Assembly (NCBI GenBank): GCA_024697185.1 | Contig: JAILGB010000009.1 | Coordinates: forward strand, 1 to 64,000 | From: Opitutales bacterium | GTDB lineage: Bacteria; Verrucomicrobiota; Verrucomicrobiia; Opitutales; UBA953 | Direction of reading: 5' to 3' | DNA length: 64,000 nucleotides | Shown here: positions 45,974 to 53,571 of the stretch, piece after piece | Position numbering within the stretch: position 1 is the first letter of the stretch | Layout of the letters: each line of letters begins with the position of its first letter | Position numbers and translations under genes: made by a program | Notes under the pieces: generated by a model | Seen by the model: the letters and a program-made list of their open reading frames with translations, nothing else | What the model was told of the DNA's origin: nothing | Database searches by the model: none

Positions 45974-47143
45974 ATGAACGAATTCAGTTTGGCTTTAATC
46001 GAATGCTATAACGGCTGGGGTTGGGGGCAGTTGCCGACAGATCCCGAATCCGTTGCGGTGACTTCGGCGATTTTGAAGGCAATCATTGCCGTCGGTATTG
46101 TTTTGGCTACAATGGGCGGCTGCCTGTATGCCGTTTTGCTCGAACGCAAGGTCGCCGCTTGGTGCCAAGGCCGTGTCGGTCCCTGTCGCACAACGTTCCC
46201 GATGCTTATGTGGTTCCCCGTTGTGGGACGTATTTTGACCTACTGCGGTTTCATCCAGCCTTTGGCGGACGGCGGAAAACTTTTTTTGCGCGAAGAACCG
46301 ATTCCCGGACACGTGACGAAATGGCTCTATCATTTGGCGCCCTGTTTGGCGCTGGCACCCGCATTGGTGACATTGGTGATGATGCCGTTTACGTCCTATA
46401 TCGATCCCGAAACCGGCAAAGAGACGGCGATGATGCTCTGCAATATGAATCCGGGCTTTGTCTTTGTTGTCGCGGTCAGTTCGCTCGGCGCATACGGAAC
46501 GATTTTGGCAGGCTGGTCGTCCAATTCAAAATATCCGTTCCTCGCTTCAATGCGTATCGGGGCGCAGGTGATTTCGTATGAACTTTGCATCGTCACGTCG
46601 ATTTTGCCAATTGTTCTTTTGACGGCCGCCAACACGGATGCAAATCCGCTTTCGTTTTTCTCGATCGTCTCACAGCAAAGCGATTGGTGGAACATTATGT
46701 TGGTGCCGGTGTCCGCGATCATTTATTTTTCGGCGATGCTCGCCGAGATGGGGCGTCTGCCCTTTGACGTTCCCGAGTCAGAGACAGATACCGTCGGCGG
46801 ATTTCACACGGAATACGGCACTTTCAAGTTCGGACTTTTCTTTGTGGGCGAGTATCTTCATATTATTTTGGGCTCGATTATTTTCACCCTTTTCTTCCTT
46901 GGCGGATGGCATATTCTGCCGTTCTTGCCGCAAATTGACGGTGTTTGGGGCTCTGTCCTTGGACTTTGCTGCTTGCTTTTCAAGGCCTTCTGTCTGATGT
47001 TCCTCATCGTTTGGATTCGCTGGACGCTCCCGCGCTTCCGTTTCGATCAGGTTATGCATCTTTGTTGGAAAGCTCTTTTGCCGATCGCCATCGTCAATCT
47101 CCTCGCTTATTTTGTCATCGTCACATTTATCGACTTGGCATAA
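45974..47143 (+). CDS. nuoH: NADH-quinone oxidoreductase subunit H
   Basis: 389 residues with about eight membrane segments. Diagnostic loops: LLERKVAAWCQGRVGP near residue 55 and AEMGRLPFDVPESETDTVGGFHTEYG near 260, which lines the quinone site. The first helix carries an extra stretch not seen in E. coli. Sits in the inner membrane between the peripheral arm and the proton pumps. 23 bp after nuoG. Confidence 0.95.
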   Translation: MNEFSLALIECYNGWGWGQLPTDPESVAVTSAILKAIIAVGIVLATMGGCLYAVLLERKVAAWCQGRVGPCRTTFPMLMWFPVVGRILTYCGFIQPLADGGKLFLREEPIPGHVTKWLYHLAPCLALAPALVTLVMMPFTSYIDPETGKETAMMLCNMNPGFVFVVAVSSLGAYGTILAGWSSNSKYPFLASMRIGAQVISYELCIVTSILPIVLLTAANTDANPLSFFSIVSQQSDWWNIMLVPVSAIIYFSAMLAEMGRLPFDVPESETDTVGGFHTEYGTFKFGLFFVGEYLHIILGSIIFTLFFLGGWHILPFLPQIDGVWGSVLGLCCLLFKAFCLMFLIVWIRWTLPRFRFDQVMHLCWKALLPIAIVNLLAYFVIVTFIDLA

Positions 47144-47177
47144 TCCAATCACGAACTAACCTTATTTTTGTTTCACA

Positions 47178-47723
47178 ATGTCTTTTCAGCAATATAAAGT
47201 TCTCAAACGCAAGCCTTTGCGCTGGTGGGAAAAACTTTACCTGCCGCAAATTTTAATGGGGCTTAAAACGACTTTTGGGATTATGATCCGCAAGCCGGTG
47301 ACCTTGAAATATCCGGAAGAGCGTCCGGTGATTCCCAAAGGTTACCGCGGAGTCCCGACACTCGTCAAAGATCAGGAAGGACGTGAAAAATGCGTTTCTT
47401 GCCAGCTTTGTGAATTTGTTTGTCCGGCAAAAGCGATTCGCGTGACACCGGGTGAGGTCGATCCCGATTCGCCGCACGCGAGAGTGCAGGAAAAAGCGCC
47501 GGCGGAGTTTCAAATCAACATGCTCCGCTGCATCTATTGCGGCATGTGTCAGGAAGTTTGCCCCGAATCCGCAATTCATCTGCAGGACATATATTCTTTA
47601 AACGGTTATTCGAGAGAGAGTTTGGTCCTCAACAAGGAACAACTTTATAAAATCGGCGGAACCTTGCCCGACAAGGAATTGAAATGGGCAAAAAAAGACA
47701 ACGCCGTTGCGGAAAAACATTAA
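47178..47723 (+). CDS. nuoI: NADH-quinone oxidoreductase subunit I
   Basis: 181 residues. Two [4Fe-4S] ferredoxin motifs: CVSCQLCEFVCPAKAI and CIYCGMCQEVCPESAI, plus the family's LRWWEKLYLPQILMGLKTT opening. It links the NuoG clusters to the quinone site. The nuo run ends here with a terminator; nuoA-F and nuoJ-N are not in the window. Confidence 0.95.
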   Translation: MSFQQYKVLKRKPLRWWEKLYLPQILMGLKTTFGIMIRKPVTLKYPEERPVIPKGYRGVPTLVKDQEGREKCVSCQLCEFVCPAKAIRVTPGEVDPDSPHARVQEKAPAEFQINMLRCIYCGMCQEVCPESAIHLQDIYSLNGYSRESLVLNKEQLYKIGGTLPDKELKWAKKDNAVAEKH

Positions 47724-47749
47724 TCTCTCAGGATAAAAAGACAGACAGA

Positions 47750-47787
47750 AGCCTGCGGCGGAGCCTCGTCGCAGGCTGTTTATTTTT
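47750..47787 (+). terminator. Terminator between nuoI and the SET gene
   Basis: AGCCTGCG (47750-47757) and CGCAGGCT (47770-47777) with a 12-nt loop, followed by GTTTATTTTTT. It overlaps the 3' end of the convergent SET-domain gene and may serve both. Confidence 0.85.
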
Positions 47788-48280
47788 TGTCCGGCGAGAT
47801 TTGCAATGAACGCTTGGCGCGATTGTGTTTCGCGAGTTTTTTAAAAAGACTGCCGCGCAAGGGTTTTGCAACAATATAGCCGCAACAGTTTTTGCTGCCG
47901 CAACGGCAAGGATGCTTAAAAAAATCAATGAGTTCGAAACCGTAATCGAAAGAGAGTTCTTCTCCGGGGGTGATATTCCGTTTTGCAATGATTTTAAGGC
48001 GTTTTTCCGCCGGATCCCAAACCGCATCACAATTTTCGTCACAAGAGTGGTTGATAAAACGCGCCGGATTGTTTTCGACAAGCCGTGTGGCGTCGATAAA
48101 ATATTTTTCATCGATTGCCATAATATAGATGTCGTTCCCGTCAGCAGATTTTTGACGGTGTTCGACTTCCTCAAGATCAATGATTTCGCCCAAGTAATCG
48201 CAAATCCGCGTTCCCGCAGGAATGGCGCTCGTTGCAAAAACACCGTTCCCGTGAATCGGAGAATGTCTGACGACAATCAT
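47780..48280 (-). CDS. SET-domain protein (putative protein lysine methyltransferase)
   Basis: 166 residues. HSPIHGNGVFATSAIPAGTRI opens the SET domain; RFINHSCDENC is the cofactor and substrate knot motif, and EELSFDYGF the catalytic Tyr-bearing segment. A post-SET Cys cluster (CRCGSKNCCG) would bind zinc. The domain is complete, with a short Lys/Arg-rich tail. SET proteins occur in Chlamydia and other PVC bacteria; target unknown. It starts directly at the stop of the GlcNAc-kinase-like gene (no gap). Confidence 0.9.
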   Translation of the reverse strand: MIVVRHSPIHGNGVFATSAIPAGTRICDYLGEIIDLEEVEHRQKSADGNDIYIMAIDEKYFIDATRLVENNPARFINHSCDENCDAVWDPAEKRLKIIAKRNITPGEELSFDYGFELIDFFKHPCRCGSKNCCGYIVAKPLRGSLFKKLAKHNRAKRSLQISPDKK

Positions 48281-49219
48281 TTACAGTGCCCGCGCGCGAA
48301 TGGTCGCGCCAACGACGGGCTCTTCCTCCGGTTTGAAAATTTCGCAGCCGGGAAAATCTTTTTCGAGCGCTTTTTTGAAAAGCGAAGCGCAGGGTTCATG
48401 GGTTATAACGCCACCGGTAATTCCGACTCTCAATGTCTTGATTTTATCCATTTCGGTTTTTTGGGCGACGGTTTTCACCATCAAAACGAGATCGTGCATT
48501 GCGTTATCCAAGATTTCTCTGGCGACAGCATCTCCGGCGACAGCGGCTTTGTCCACCAAAATCGCCAAAGCTGCGATTTCGTCCTTAGTCATCGCAAATC
48601 CCGGTTTTTTTAAGGAGTTTTGATGCAGGCGCTGGGAGATTTGTCCCACTTCCTCTATTTGCAGTTCTTTAAAAATTATTTCCCTTAAAATCGTATCGGG
48701 ACCGCGTCCGTCGGCCGCTCGCACCGCTGCGCGAATTCCGGAGCGCGCCAAATCAAAAGCCGAGCCTTCGTCGCTGACATGAAAATCGTAGCCGCCGGTT
48801 TCCCACTCTTTGCCGTCTGTCGTGCGCCCGTAACATTTGGAGCCCGTTCCCGCGATGATGACGATACCGGACTCGAGCCCGAATGCCGCCGCACAGAGGG
48901 AACGCGTATCGTTTTCGATGCGCAATTTTTCAAATTGAATCCTGCCGTCTTGCAGAATCTTGTTTTCAAATTCTCTCGCCGTTCGATGGTCGTTGACGCC
49001 GGAGATCCCGCAAAAAGCGGTGACGGGTTCCGTGACGTTGGCGGCTGCGAGGGCGTCTTGCATTGCCGTTATCAAATTTTCCTTGGCGGCGGCTTTCCCG
49101 ACGGAGTTTGGATTTGAAGCTCCTTTGAGCGAGGAGCCGAGAACATTTCCATTCGCGTCAACTACGAGCGCTCGTGTTTTTGTGCCGCCACCATCGACGC
49201 CTATAAAAAATTTAGCCAT
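48281..49219 (-). CDS. BadF/BadG/NAG-kinase family ATPase
   Basis: 312 residues of ASKHA fold. FIGVDGGGTKTRALVVD is the phosphate-1 loop, IIAGTGSKCYGR the phosphate-2 loop, and GITGGVITHEPCA the adenosine motif. The closest named members phosphorylate N-acetylglucosamine; the order of motifs and the size fit that kinase better than the BadF activator. Sits between a small exported protein (1-bp gap) and the SET gene (0 bp), all probably from one promoter at 49633-49661. Confidence 0.85.
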   Translation of the reverse strand: MAKFFIGVDGGGTKTRALVVDANGNVLGSSLKGASNPNSVGKAAAKENLITAMQDALAAANVTEPVTAFCGISGVNDHRTAREFENKILQDGRIQFEKLRIENDTRSLCAAAFGLESGIVIIAGTGSKCYGRTTDGKEWETGGYDFHVSDEGSAFDLARSGIRAAVRAADGRGPDTILREIIFKELQIEEVGQISQRLHQNSLKKPGFAMTKDEIAALAILVDKAAVAGDAVAREILDNAMHDLVLMVKTVAQKTEMDKIKTLRVGITGGVITHEPCASLFKKALEKDFPGCEIFKPEEEPVVGATIRARAL

Positions 49220-49220
49220 A

Positions 49221-49625
49221 TTATTGGGATTCGGAGTTTAAAAATTTTTGTTCGACCGCCTCTAAAAAAGGCGCAGAAGGTTTGACGACTTTTAATCCGC
49301 GGACAGGGGCGCCGGCAAGCACCTTGAGCGTCGCCGTTTCTTTATTTAATACGACGAGTTTAAAGAGCGCGACCGCTTCGAGGTCCTTGTCGCGAGCCAC
49401 CAAACGGTCATTGTCAAAAAAAATTGAAGAGAGACCGGGCGCTAATTTGAGCACTGCCGATTTTTTGTCGGGACTGATGAAAATCAATTTGCCGACATAA
49501 AGATTTTCGGGAAGGCTCGCCGTCAATACGCTGTCGTTGGAAATCTTTTCTTGTGGCGCTTGCACGCAGGCGGTGCAAATTCCAAAAGCTATCAAAAGCG
49601 GCAGGGCGCAAGACTTAAAACTCAT
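49221..49625 (-). CDS. Small exported (lipo)protein of unknown function
   Basis: 134 residues. Start at ATG 49625 (MSFKSCALPLLIAFGICTACVQA) because a -10 box lies 7 bp before it; an open frame extends 12 codons upstream through the promoter. The ICTAC sequence is a poor lipobox. The mature part has beta-like hydrophobic strands (VGKLIFISPDKKSAVLKLAPG, VALFKLVVLNKETATLKVLAG) and resembles the FlgO/PEGA-like small periplasmic folds only loosely. First gene of the kinase-SET unit. Confidence 0.7.
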   Translation of the reverse strand: MSFKSCALPLLIAFGICTACVQAPQEKISNDSVLTASLPENLYVGKLIFISPDKKSAVLKLAPGLSSIFFDNDRLVARDKDLEAVALFKLVVLNKETATLKVLAGAPVRGLKVVKPSAPFLEAVEQKFLNSESQ

Positions 49626-49632
49626 AGGATTA

Positions 49633-49661
49633 ATTATAAAATTTTTATTCGTGATAAACAA
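49633..49661 (-). promoter_or_regulatory. Promoter of the exported protein-kinase-SET unit
   Basis: Minus strand: TTGTTT (49661-49656), a 17-bp spacer, TATAAT (49638-49633), then 7 bp to the ATG at 49625. Leaderless type. Confidence 0.65.
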
Positions 49662-49697
49662 ATTTTATCAAATCCGTTGCCGCGCGATTATTGTCGC

Positions 49698-49772
49698 TGG
49701 CGTTCCCACCGGGAATCGAACCCAGATCAGAAGCTTAGAAGGCTACTGTTCTAACCATTGAACTATGGGAAC
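49698..49772 (-). tRNA. tRNA-Arg (anticodon TCT), CCA encoded
   Basis: The acceptor stem is GTTCCCA with TGGGAAC; the D arm is GTTC/GAAC; the T arm has GGTTCGATTCC; the anticodon loop reads CTTCTAA, giving TCT (reads AGA). One T-T mismatch lies in the anticodon stem. CCA is encoded. It begins 1 bp after the folE2 stop codon on the same strand, so it is probably cut from the folE2 transcript. Confidence 0.93.
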
Positions 49773-49773
49773 T

Positions 49774-50718
49774 TTAACAAATTAGCGAACGAAAATCAGA
49801 AAAACCGGATTGGAAGCCGCCGGGAACGCCCTTGTTGAGGACAGCGACGGCATCGTGAGAGTGAAGGGATTCGAGGTGCGCGCAGACGATTTGAAAGTCG
49901 CAGACGCGCTCGTCTTTGTCAAATTCCGTATAAAGCAGGCGCGCCGCATCTTCGACAAATTTGTAATAGGCACCGTTCATCTCCGCAAAAGCTTGTTCGT
50001 CTTCGCGTCGCACCATAACTTGTGTTTCCGTATGCAAAGCGTTGAGGCAGTGTTCTTGAAGGTCTTCGATGCGCAATGTTTCCGCCGCCGCGGGAACGAT
50101 TTTTGCCTTGATGCGGGCTTTGGAGCGTTGTGAATGGGGAATCCCCAAAATCTTGCGCGTCTGACGCGCATGCTCCGCCAATTCCGCAGAACAAGGGCAG
50201 GCGGAAGAATAGACAAAATCAAAAGTGACGAATAAGGTCAGTTCGCCGTTTTCCAAAATGCCCTCGTAGGCGCAGGCATAATATTGGTAGCCGCACAAAT
50301 CGCTTCGTAGGGAGCGTTGCAAAAGCGGATAGTTGAAATCAAGGCGCAATTGCGCGCGACGGGAACCCAGTTCCGCGACATACTGCTTTAATATTTTTGC
50401 AAGCGTGTCGAGCGTAAAAGATTCGTCCTTAAATTCGTAAAAAATGCGCATGATGCGCGACATGTTGATGCCCTTATGCTCGGCGTCCAATGAAATCGTT
50501 CCCGTGACGGCTGTCTCCAGAACAGAGTTTTCACCTTCCCGGCGGACATAACGCAGGGGGAGGCGAAAGTTGCTCATGCCGACCTGTAAAATCGGAATCG
50601 CCGTCCCGTTTTCGGGTGTCGCCTGGTTTTGCATATCCGGTAAAGTCGCCCGATATTCAGGCGTTACCTTAAAGCCTGAATCGTAATATTTTTTGAGCAT
50701 TGTTTTGTCGGAGGACAT
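49774..50718 (-). CDS. folE2: GTP cyclohydrolase type IB
   Basis: 314 residues. Makes dihydroneopterin triphosphate from GTP, the first step of folate synthesis. Motifs: LPDMQNQ near residue 27, [10 protein letters not shown], and [10 protein letters not shown] with the metal-binding Cys. FolE2 uses several metals and replaces zinc-dependent FolE in many bacteria. The next thing downstream is a tRNA-Arg gene, separated by one base. Confidence 0.9.
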   Translation of the reverse strand: MSSDKTMLKKYYDSGFKVTPEYRATLPDMQNQATPENGTAIPILQVGMSNFRLPLRYVRREGENSVLETAVTGTISLDAEHKGINMSRIMRIFYEFKDESFTLDTLAKILKQYVAELGSRRAQLRLDFNYPLLQRSLRSDLCGYQYYACAYEGILENGELTLFVTFDFVYSSACPCSAELAEHARQTRKILGIPHSQRSKARIKAKIVPAAAETLRIEDLQEHCLNALHTETQVMVRREDEQAFAEMNGAYYKFVEDAARLLYTEFDKDERVCDFQIVCAHLESLHSHDAVAVLNKGVPGGFQSGFSDFRSLIC

Positions 50719-50840
50719 ACAAAATAAATTTATTTAATTATCTCATAAACTTTAAATTTGTGCGAGAATATTTGTTCCGCGCCCGTTCCCGTTAAAATGA
50801 TTTGGCATTCCCGCCAATGAATGTTGCGTTACAAAATAAA

Positions 50841-50880
50841 AAAATCCGTTCCCGCGAATGTTCGGGAACGGATTTTTGTC
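50841..50880 (-). terminator. tpiA terminator, inverted motif pair
   Basis: A 14-bp stem (50841-50854 with 50863-50876), arms based on ATCCGTTCCCG/CGGGAACGGAT, loop of 8 nt. On the minus strand it is followed by TTTTATTTT. Lies 16 bp behind the tpiA stop codon. Confidence 0.9.
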
Positions 50881-50892
50881 GGGTGAAGCTGC

Positions 50893-51663
50893 TTAGGCTT
50901 GGGCTTTGACACCACTGTTGACGAGGGCGAGAAAATCCGCCGACTTGAGGGCTGCGCCTCCGATCAATCCGCCGTCAATGTCGGGCTTCGCGAGCAATTC
51001 GTCCGCATTTGCCGGTTTCATTGATCCGCCATAGAGGATGCGAATCTTGTCCGCGGCGTCTGCACCAAGGATTTGCGCGATTGTCTTGCGGATAAACGCG
51101 TGAACTTCCTGAGCCTGGTCGGGTGTTGCGGTTTTCCCGGTTCCGATTGCCCAAACGGGTTCGTAGGCGACGACGATGGCTGCCGCTTTGTCTGCGGGAA
51201 CGCCGGCGAGTCCGCCTTTGAGTTGAGTGTCGATGACGGATTCAACCTTGCCGGCTTCGCGCTCTTCGAGTGTTTCGCCGACGCAAATAATCGGAACAAT
51301 TCCTTTTTCGAGAGCGACGAGCAATTTCGCATTGATAAAGGCATCATCTTCGCCGTAGTAGCTGCGGCGCTCGGAGTGTCCGAGGATGACGTGCTTGACA
51401 CCGAGGTCGAGGAGCATGTCGGCGGAAACTTCGCCGGTGTAAGCTCCGCTGGCCTTGTCGCTCATGTTTTGGGCGCCGACAGCGACGGCGGAACCTTTGG
51501 CTGCTTCTGCAGCCGCCGCGATCGCCGTAAAGGGCGGACACATAAGAATGTCGATCGCGCTCGAAGTGCCGACAGCGTCTGCGATTTCTTTGGCAAGGAC
51601 GGCGGCTTCCGTCGCCGTCTTGTTCATTTTCCAGTTACCTGCAATAAGGATTTTGCGTGCCAT
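50893..51663 (-). CDS. tpiA: Triose-phosphate isomerase
   Basis: 256 residues, the usual size. Interconverts DHAP and glyceraldehyde-3-P. Motifs: GNWKMNKT (catalytic Lys), GHSERRSYYGE (His) and AYEPVWAIGTGKTATPDQAQEVH (Glu and loop 6); LYGGSMKPANADELL and DGGLIGGAALK hold the phosphate. Encoded 29 bp after pgk, so the two glycolytic enzymes are made together. A GVPADKA segment is motif-derived. Confidence 0.97.
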   Translation of the reverse strand: MARKILIAGNWKMNKTATEAAVLAKEIADAVGTSSAIDILMCPPFTAIAAAAEAAKGSAVAVGAQNMSDKASGAYTGEVSADMLLDLGVKHVILGHSERRSYYGEDDAFINAKLLVALEKGIVPIICVGETLEEREAGKVESVIDTQLKGGLAGVPADKAAAIVVAYEPVWAIGTGKTATPDQAQEVHAFIRKTIAQILGADAADKIRILYGGSMKPANADELLAKPDIDGGLIGGAALKSADFLALVNSGVKAQA

Positions 51664-51692
51664 AATTTTTTTGTAATGTTGAGATTAGAGGT

Positions 51693-52934
51693 TTATTTGT
51701 CCAATGCCGCAACGCCAGGAAGGACTTTGCCTTCGAGGAGTTCGAGCGAAGCGCCGCCGCCCGTCGAGCAGTGGGTGACTTCTTTGGCGGCTCCAAATTT
51801 TTTGGCAGCCGTTGCGGTGTCTCCTCCGCCGACGACGGAAATGGCTCCGTTACGGGTTGCGGTGATGATGGCGTCTGCCATGGCTTTTGTTCCCGCCGAG
51901 AACGCGTCAAATTCGAAGACGCCCGCGGGACCGTTCCAAACGATTGTCTTAGACGCCAAGATGGACGCGGTGAAAATCTTGTTGGTTTCAGGTCCGACAT
52001 CGAGTCCCATCCAGCCTTCGGGGATTCCCGACTCGTCGGTTGCGGATTTGATGGCTGCGTCGGGAGCAAACTTGTCGCCGCAGATATAGTCAACGGGGAG
52101 GGTGATTTTGACACCCTTCGCTTTGGCTTTTTCCATCAGCGCGGGAACGAGCTCTGCGCCGGCCTCGTCAAAGAGGGACGAACCGATCGCCATGTTTTGC
52201 AAAACTTTTTTGAAGGTGAATGCCATGCCGCCGCCGATGATGATTTCGTTGGCCTTGTCGATCAGGTTTTCGATCAGCGGGATTTTGTCGGCAATCTTGG
52301 CGCCGCCGAGAATTGCGAGTAAGGGACGTGCAGGATTGTCGAGCACTTTGTCAAAGGCGTTCAATTCTTTTTCCATCAAAAATCCTGCGACTTTGGCGGA
52401 GAGATCGACGCCGACCATCGAGGAGTGGGCGCGGTGAGCGGTGCCAAAAGCGTCGTTGACATAGACATCGACATTTTTGGAGAGCGAAGCGCGGAAGGCA
52501 GCGACCTTGTCGGGATCGGCTTTAATCTTGTTGCCGTCAGCGTCTTTCGCCTTGCCTTCCTCTTCAATGTGGAAGCGAAGATTTTCGAGCAGGAGGATTT
52601 CTCCCGGCTTGAGAGCCGCTTTTGCCGCTTCGGCTTCGGGACCGACGCAGTCTTCGACAAACTTTACCGGCTTGCCGATTTGTTTTGAAAGTTCTTCCGC
52701 TACGGGCTTGAGGGTGAATTTGGGCGTCACTTGACCGTTGGGACGTCCGAGGTGCGAAGCCAAAACGACGGCGGCACCGTGATCGAGCGCATAGTTGATG
52801 GTCGGGAGTGCCGCAACGATGCGTTGCGGATTGGTAATCGCACCCGTCACCTTGTCCTGCGGGACATTAAAATCGACGCGAATAAAAACGCGTTTGCCGT
52901 TTACATCGATATCGCGAATAGTTTTTGTAGCCAT
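51693..52934 (-). CDS. pgk: Phosphoglycerate kinase
   Basis: 413 residues. Makes ATP from 1,3-bisphosphoglycerate. Signature RVDFNVP near residue 18 ([12 protein letters not shown]), [30 protein letters not shown] and [12 protein letters not shown] are present. The 171-residue gene of unknown function lies 30 bp upstream on the same strand. Confidence 0.97.
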   Translation of the reverse strand: MATKTIRDIDVNGKRVFIRVDFNVPQDKVTGAITNPQRIVAALPTINYALDHGAAVVLASHLGRPNGQVTPKFTLKPVAEELSKQIGKPVKFVEDCVGPEAEAAKAALKPGEILLLENLRFHIEEEGKAKDADGNKIKADPDKVAAFRASLSKNVDVYVNDAFGTAHRAHSSMVGVDLSAKVAGFLMEKELNAFDKVLDNPARPLLAILGGAKIADKIPLIENLIDKANEIIIGGGMAFTFKKVLQNMAIGSSLFDEAGAELVPALMEKAKAKGVKITLPVDYICGDKFAPDAAIKSATDESGIPEGWMGLDVGPETNKIFTASILASKTIVWNGPAGVFEFDAFSAGTKAMADAIITATRNGAISVVGGGDTATAAKKFGAAKEVTHCSTGGGASLELLEGKVLPGVAALDK

Positions 52935-52964
52935 GATATTGAATTATTTGTTGTTTTTATGAAA

Positions 52965-53480
52965 TTATTGGATGGATTTGAGGGCATCCGTCTTTTGAAC
53001 ACCTTGAATATTGCTGCCCGGAGCCGTTTTGATCGAAAGATTGATGCCGTGTTTGGTGAAATTGAGATCGTAGGCGCGAATGAGCAAGTTGACACCGCCG
53101 TTGACGGCATCGTAGCGTTCCCGCATGGATTTGATCAGTTCGTCAATGCCTTCGGCTGTCGCATCGGGCAGGGCGAGCAGGCGTTCCCGTGCGGTAGCGA
53201 CGGCCTTGTCGCCTTCGACAAAGGCGTTCCAGAGCAGTTGCGCGACATTGAATGCGCCCTGCAAAGCCGTGTGGTTGCCTTTCGCCTGCGAAGTGACAGG
53301 TTGCGAAAAAGATAAGAAAATGTTGGCGAGATTGGGACGCGACGGATTTTCCGTTCCCGTGGCTGCGCCTTGCGCCTGGAGTTCCTCGCTCATCAAAACC
53401 TCATATTGGTAACCGATGGGGCGGATGCGCGTCGAGCCGAAGGCTCCGTTCGTTTTTCTGCGTGAAAATGGTGTGGACAT
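52965..53480 (-). CDS. Hypothetical protein upstream of pgk
   Basis: 171 residues, no signal peptide and no membrane segment. Arg-rich beginning (FSRRKTNGAFGSTRIRPIGYQYEV), then helices rich in Ala, Leu and charged residues (ALQGAFNVAQLLWNAFVEGDKAVATARERLL). The end has a beta-like stretch (LLIRAYDLNFTKHGINLSIKTAPG). No family recognised. First gene of the pgk-tpiA unit and divergent from the DsbD-like gene. Confidence 0.7.
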   Translation of the reverse strand: MSTPFSRRKTNGAFGSTRIRPIGYQYEVLMSEELQAQGAATGTENPSRPNLANIFLSFSQPVTSQAKGNHTALQGAFNVAQLLWNAFVEGDKAVATARERLLALPDATAEGIDELIKSMRERYDAVNGGVNLLIRAYDLNFTKHGINLSIKTAPGSNIQGVQKTDALKSIQ

Positions 53481-53559
53481 AAAAAAATCAGTTCACTTCC
53501 ATAATATAACGCCCCCTCGTCGCTTTCAATATTTTTTCGCAAAGATTCGGGGCTTTTGT

Positions 53560-53565
53560 TATAAT
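53560..53565 (+). promoter_or_regulatory. -10 box of the DsbD-like gene, leaderless type
   Basis: TATAAT (53560-53565), 6 bp before the ATG at 53572; the nearest -35 candidate is TTCGCA with an 18-bp spacer. Confidence 0.55.
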
Positions 53566-53571
53566 CGCCCT

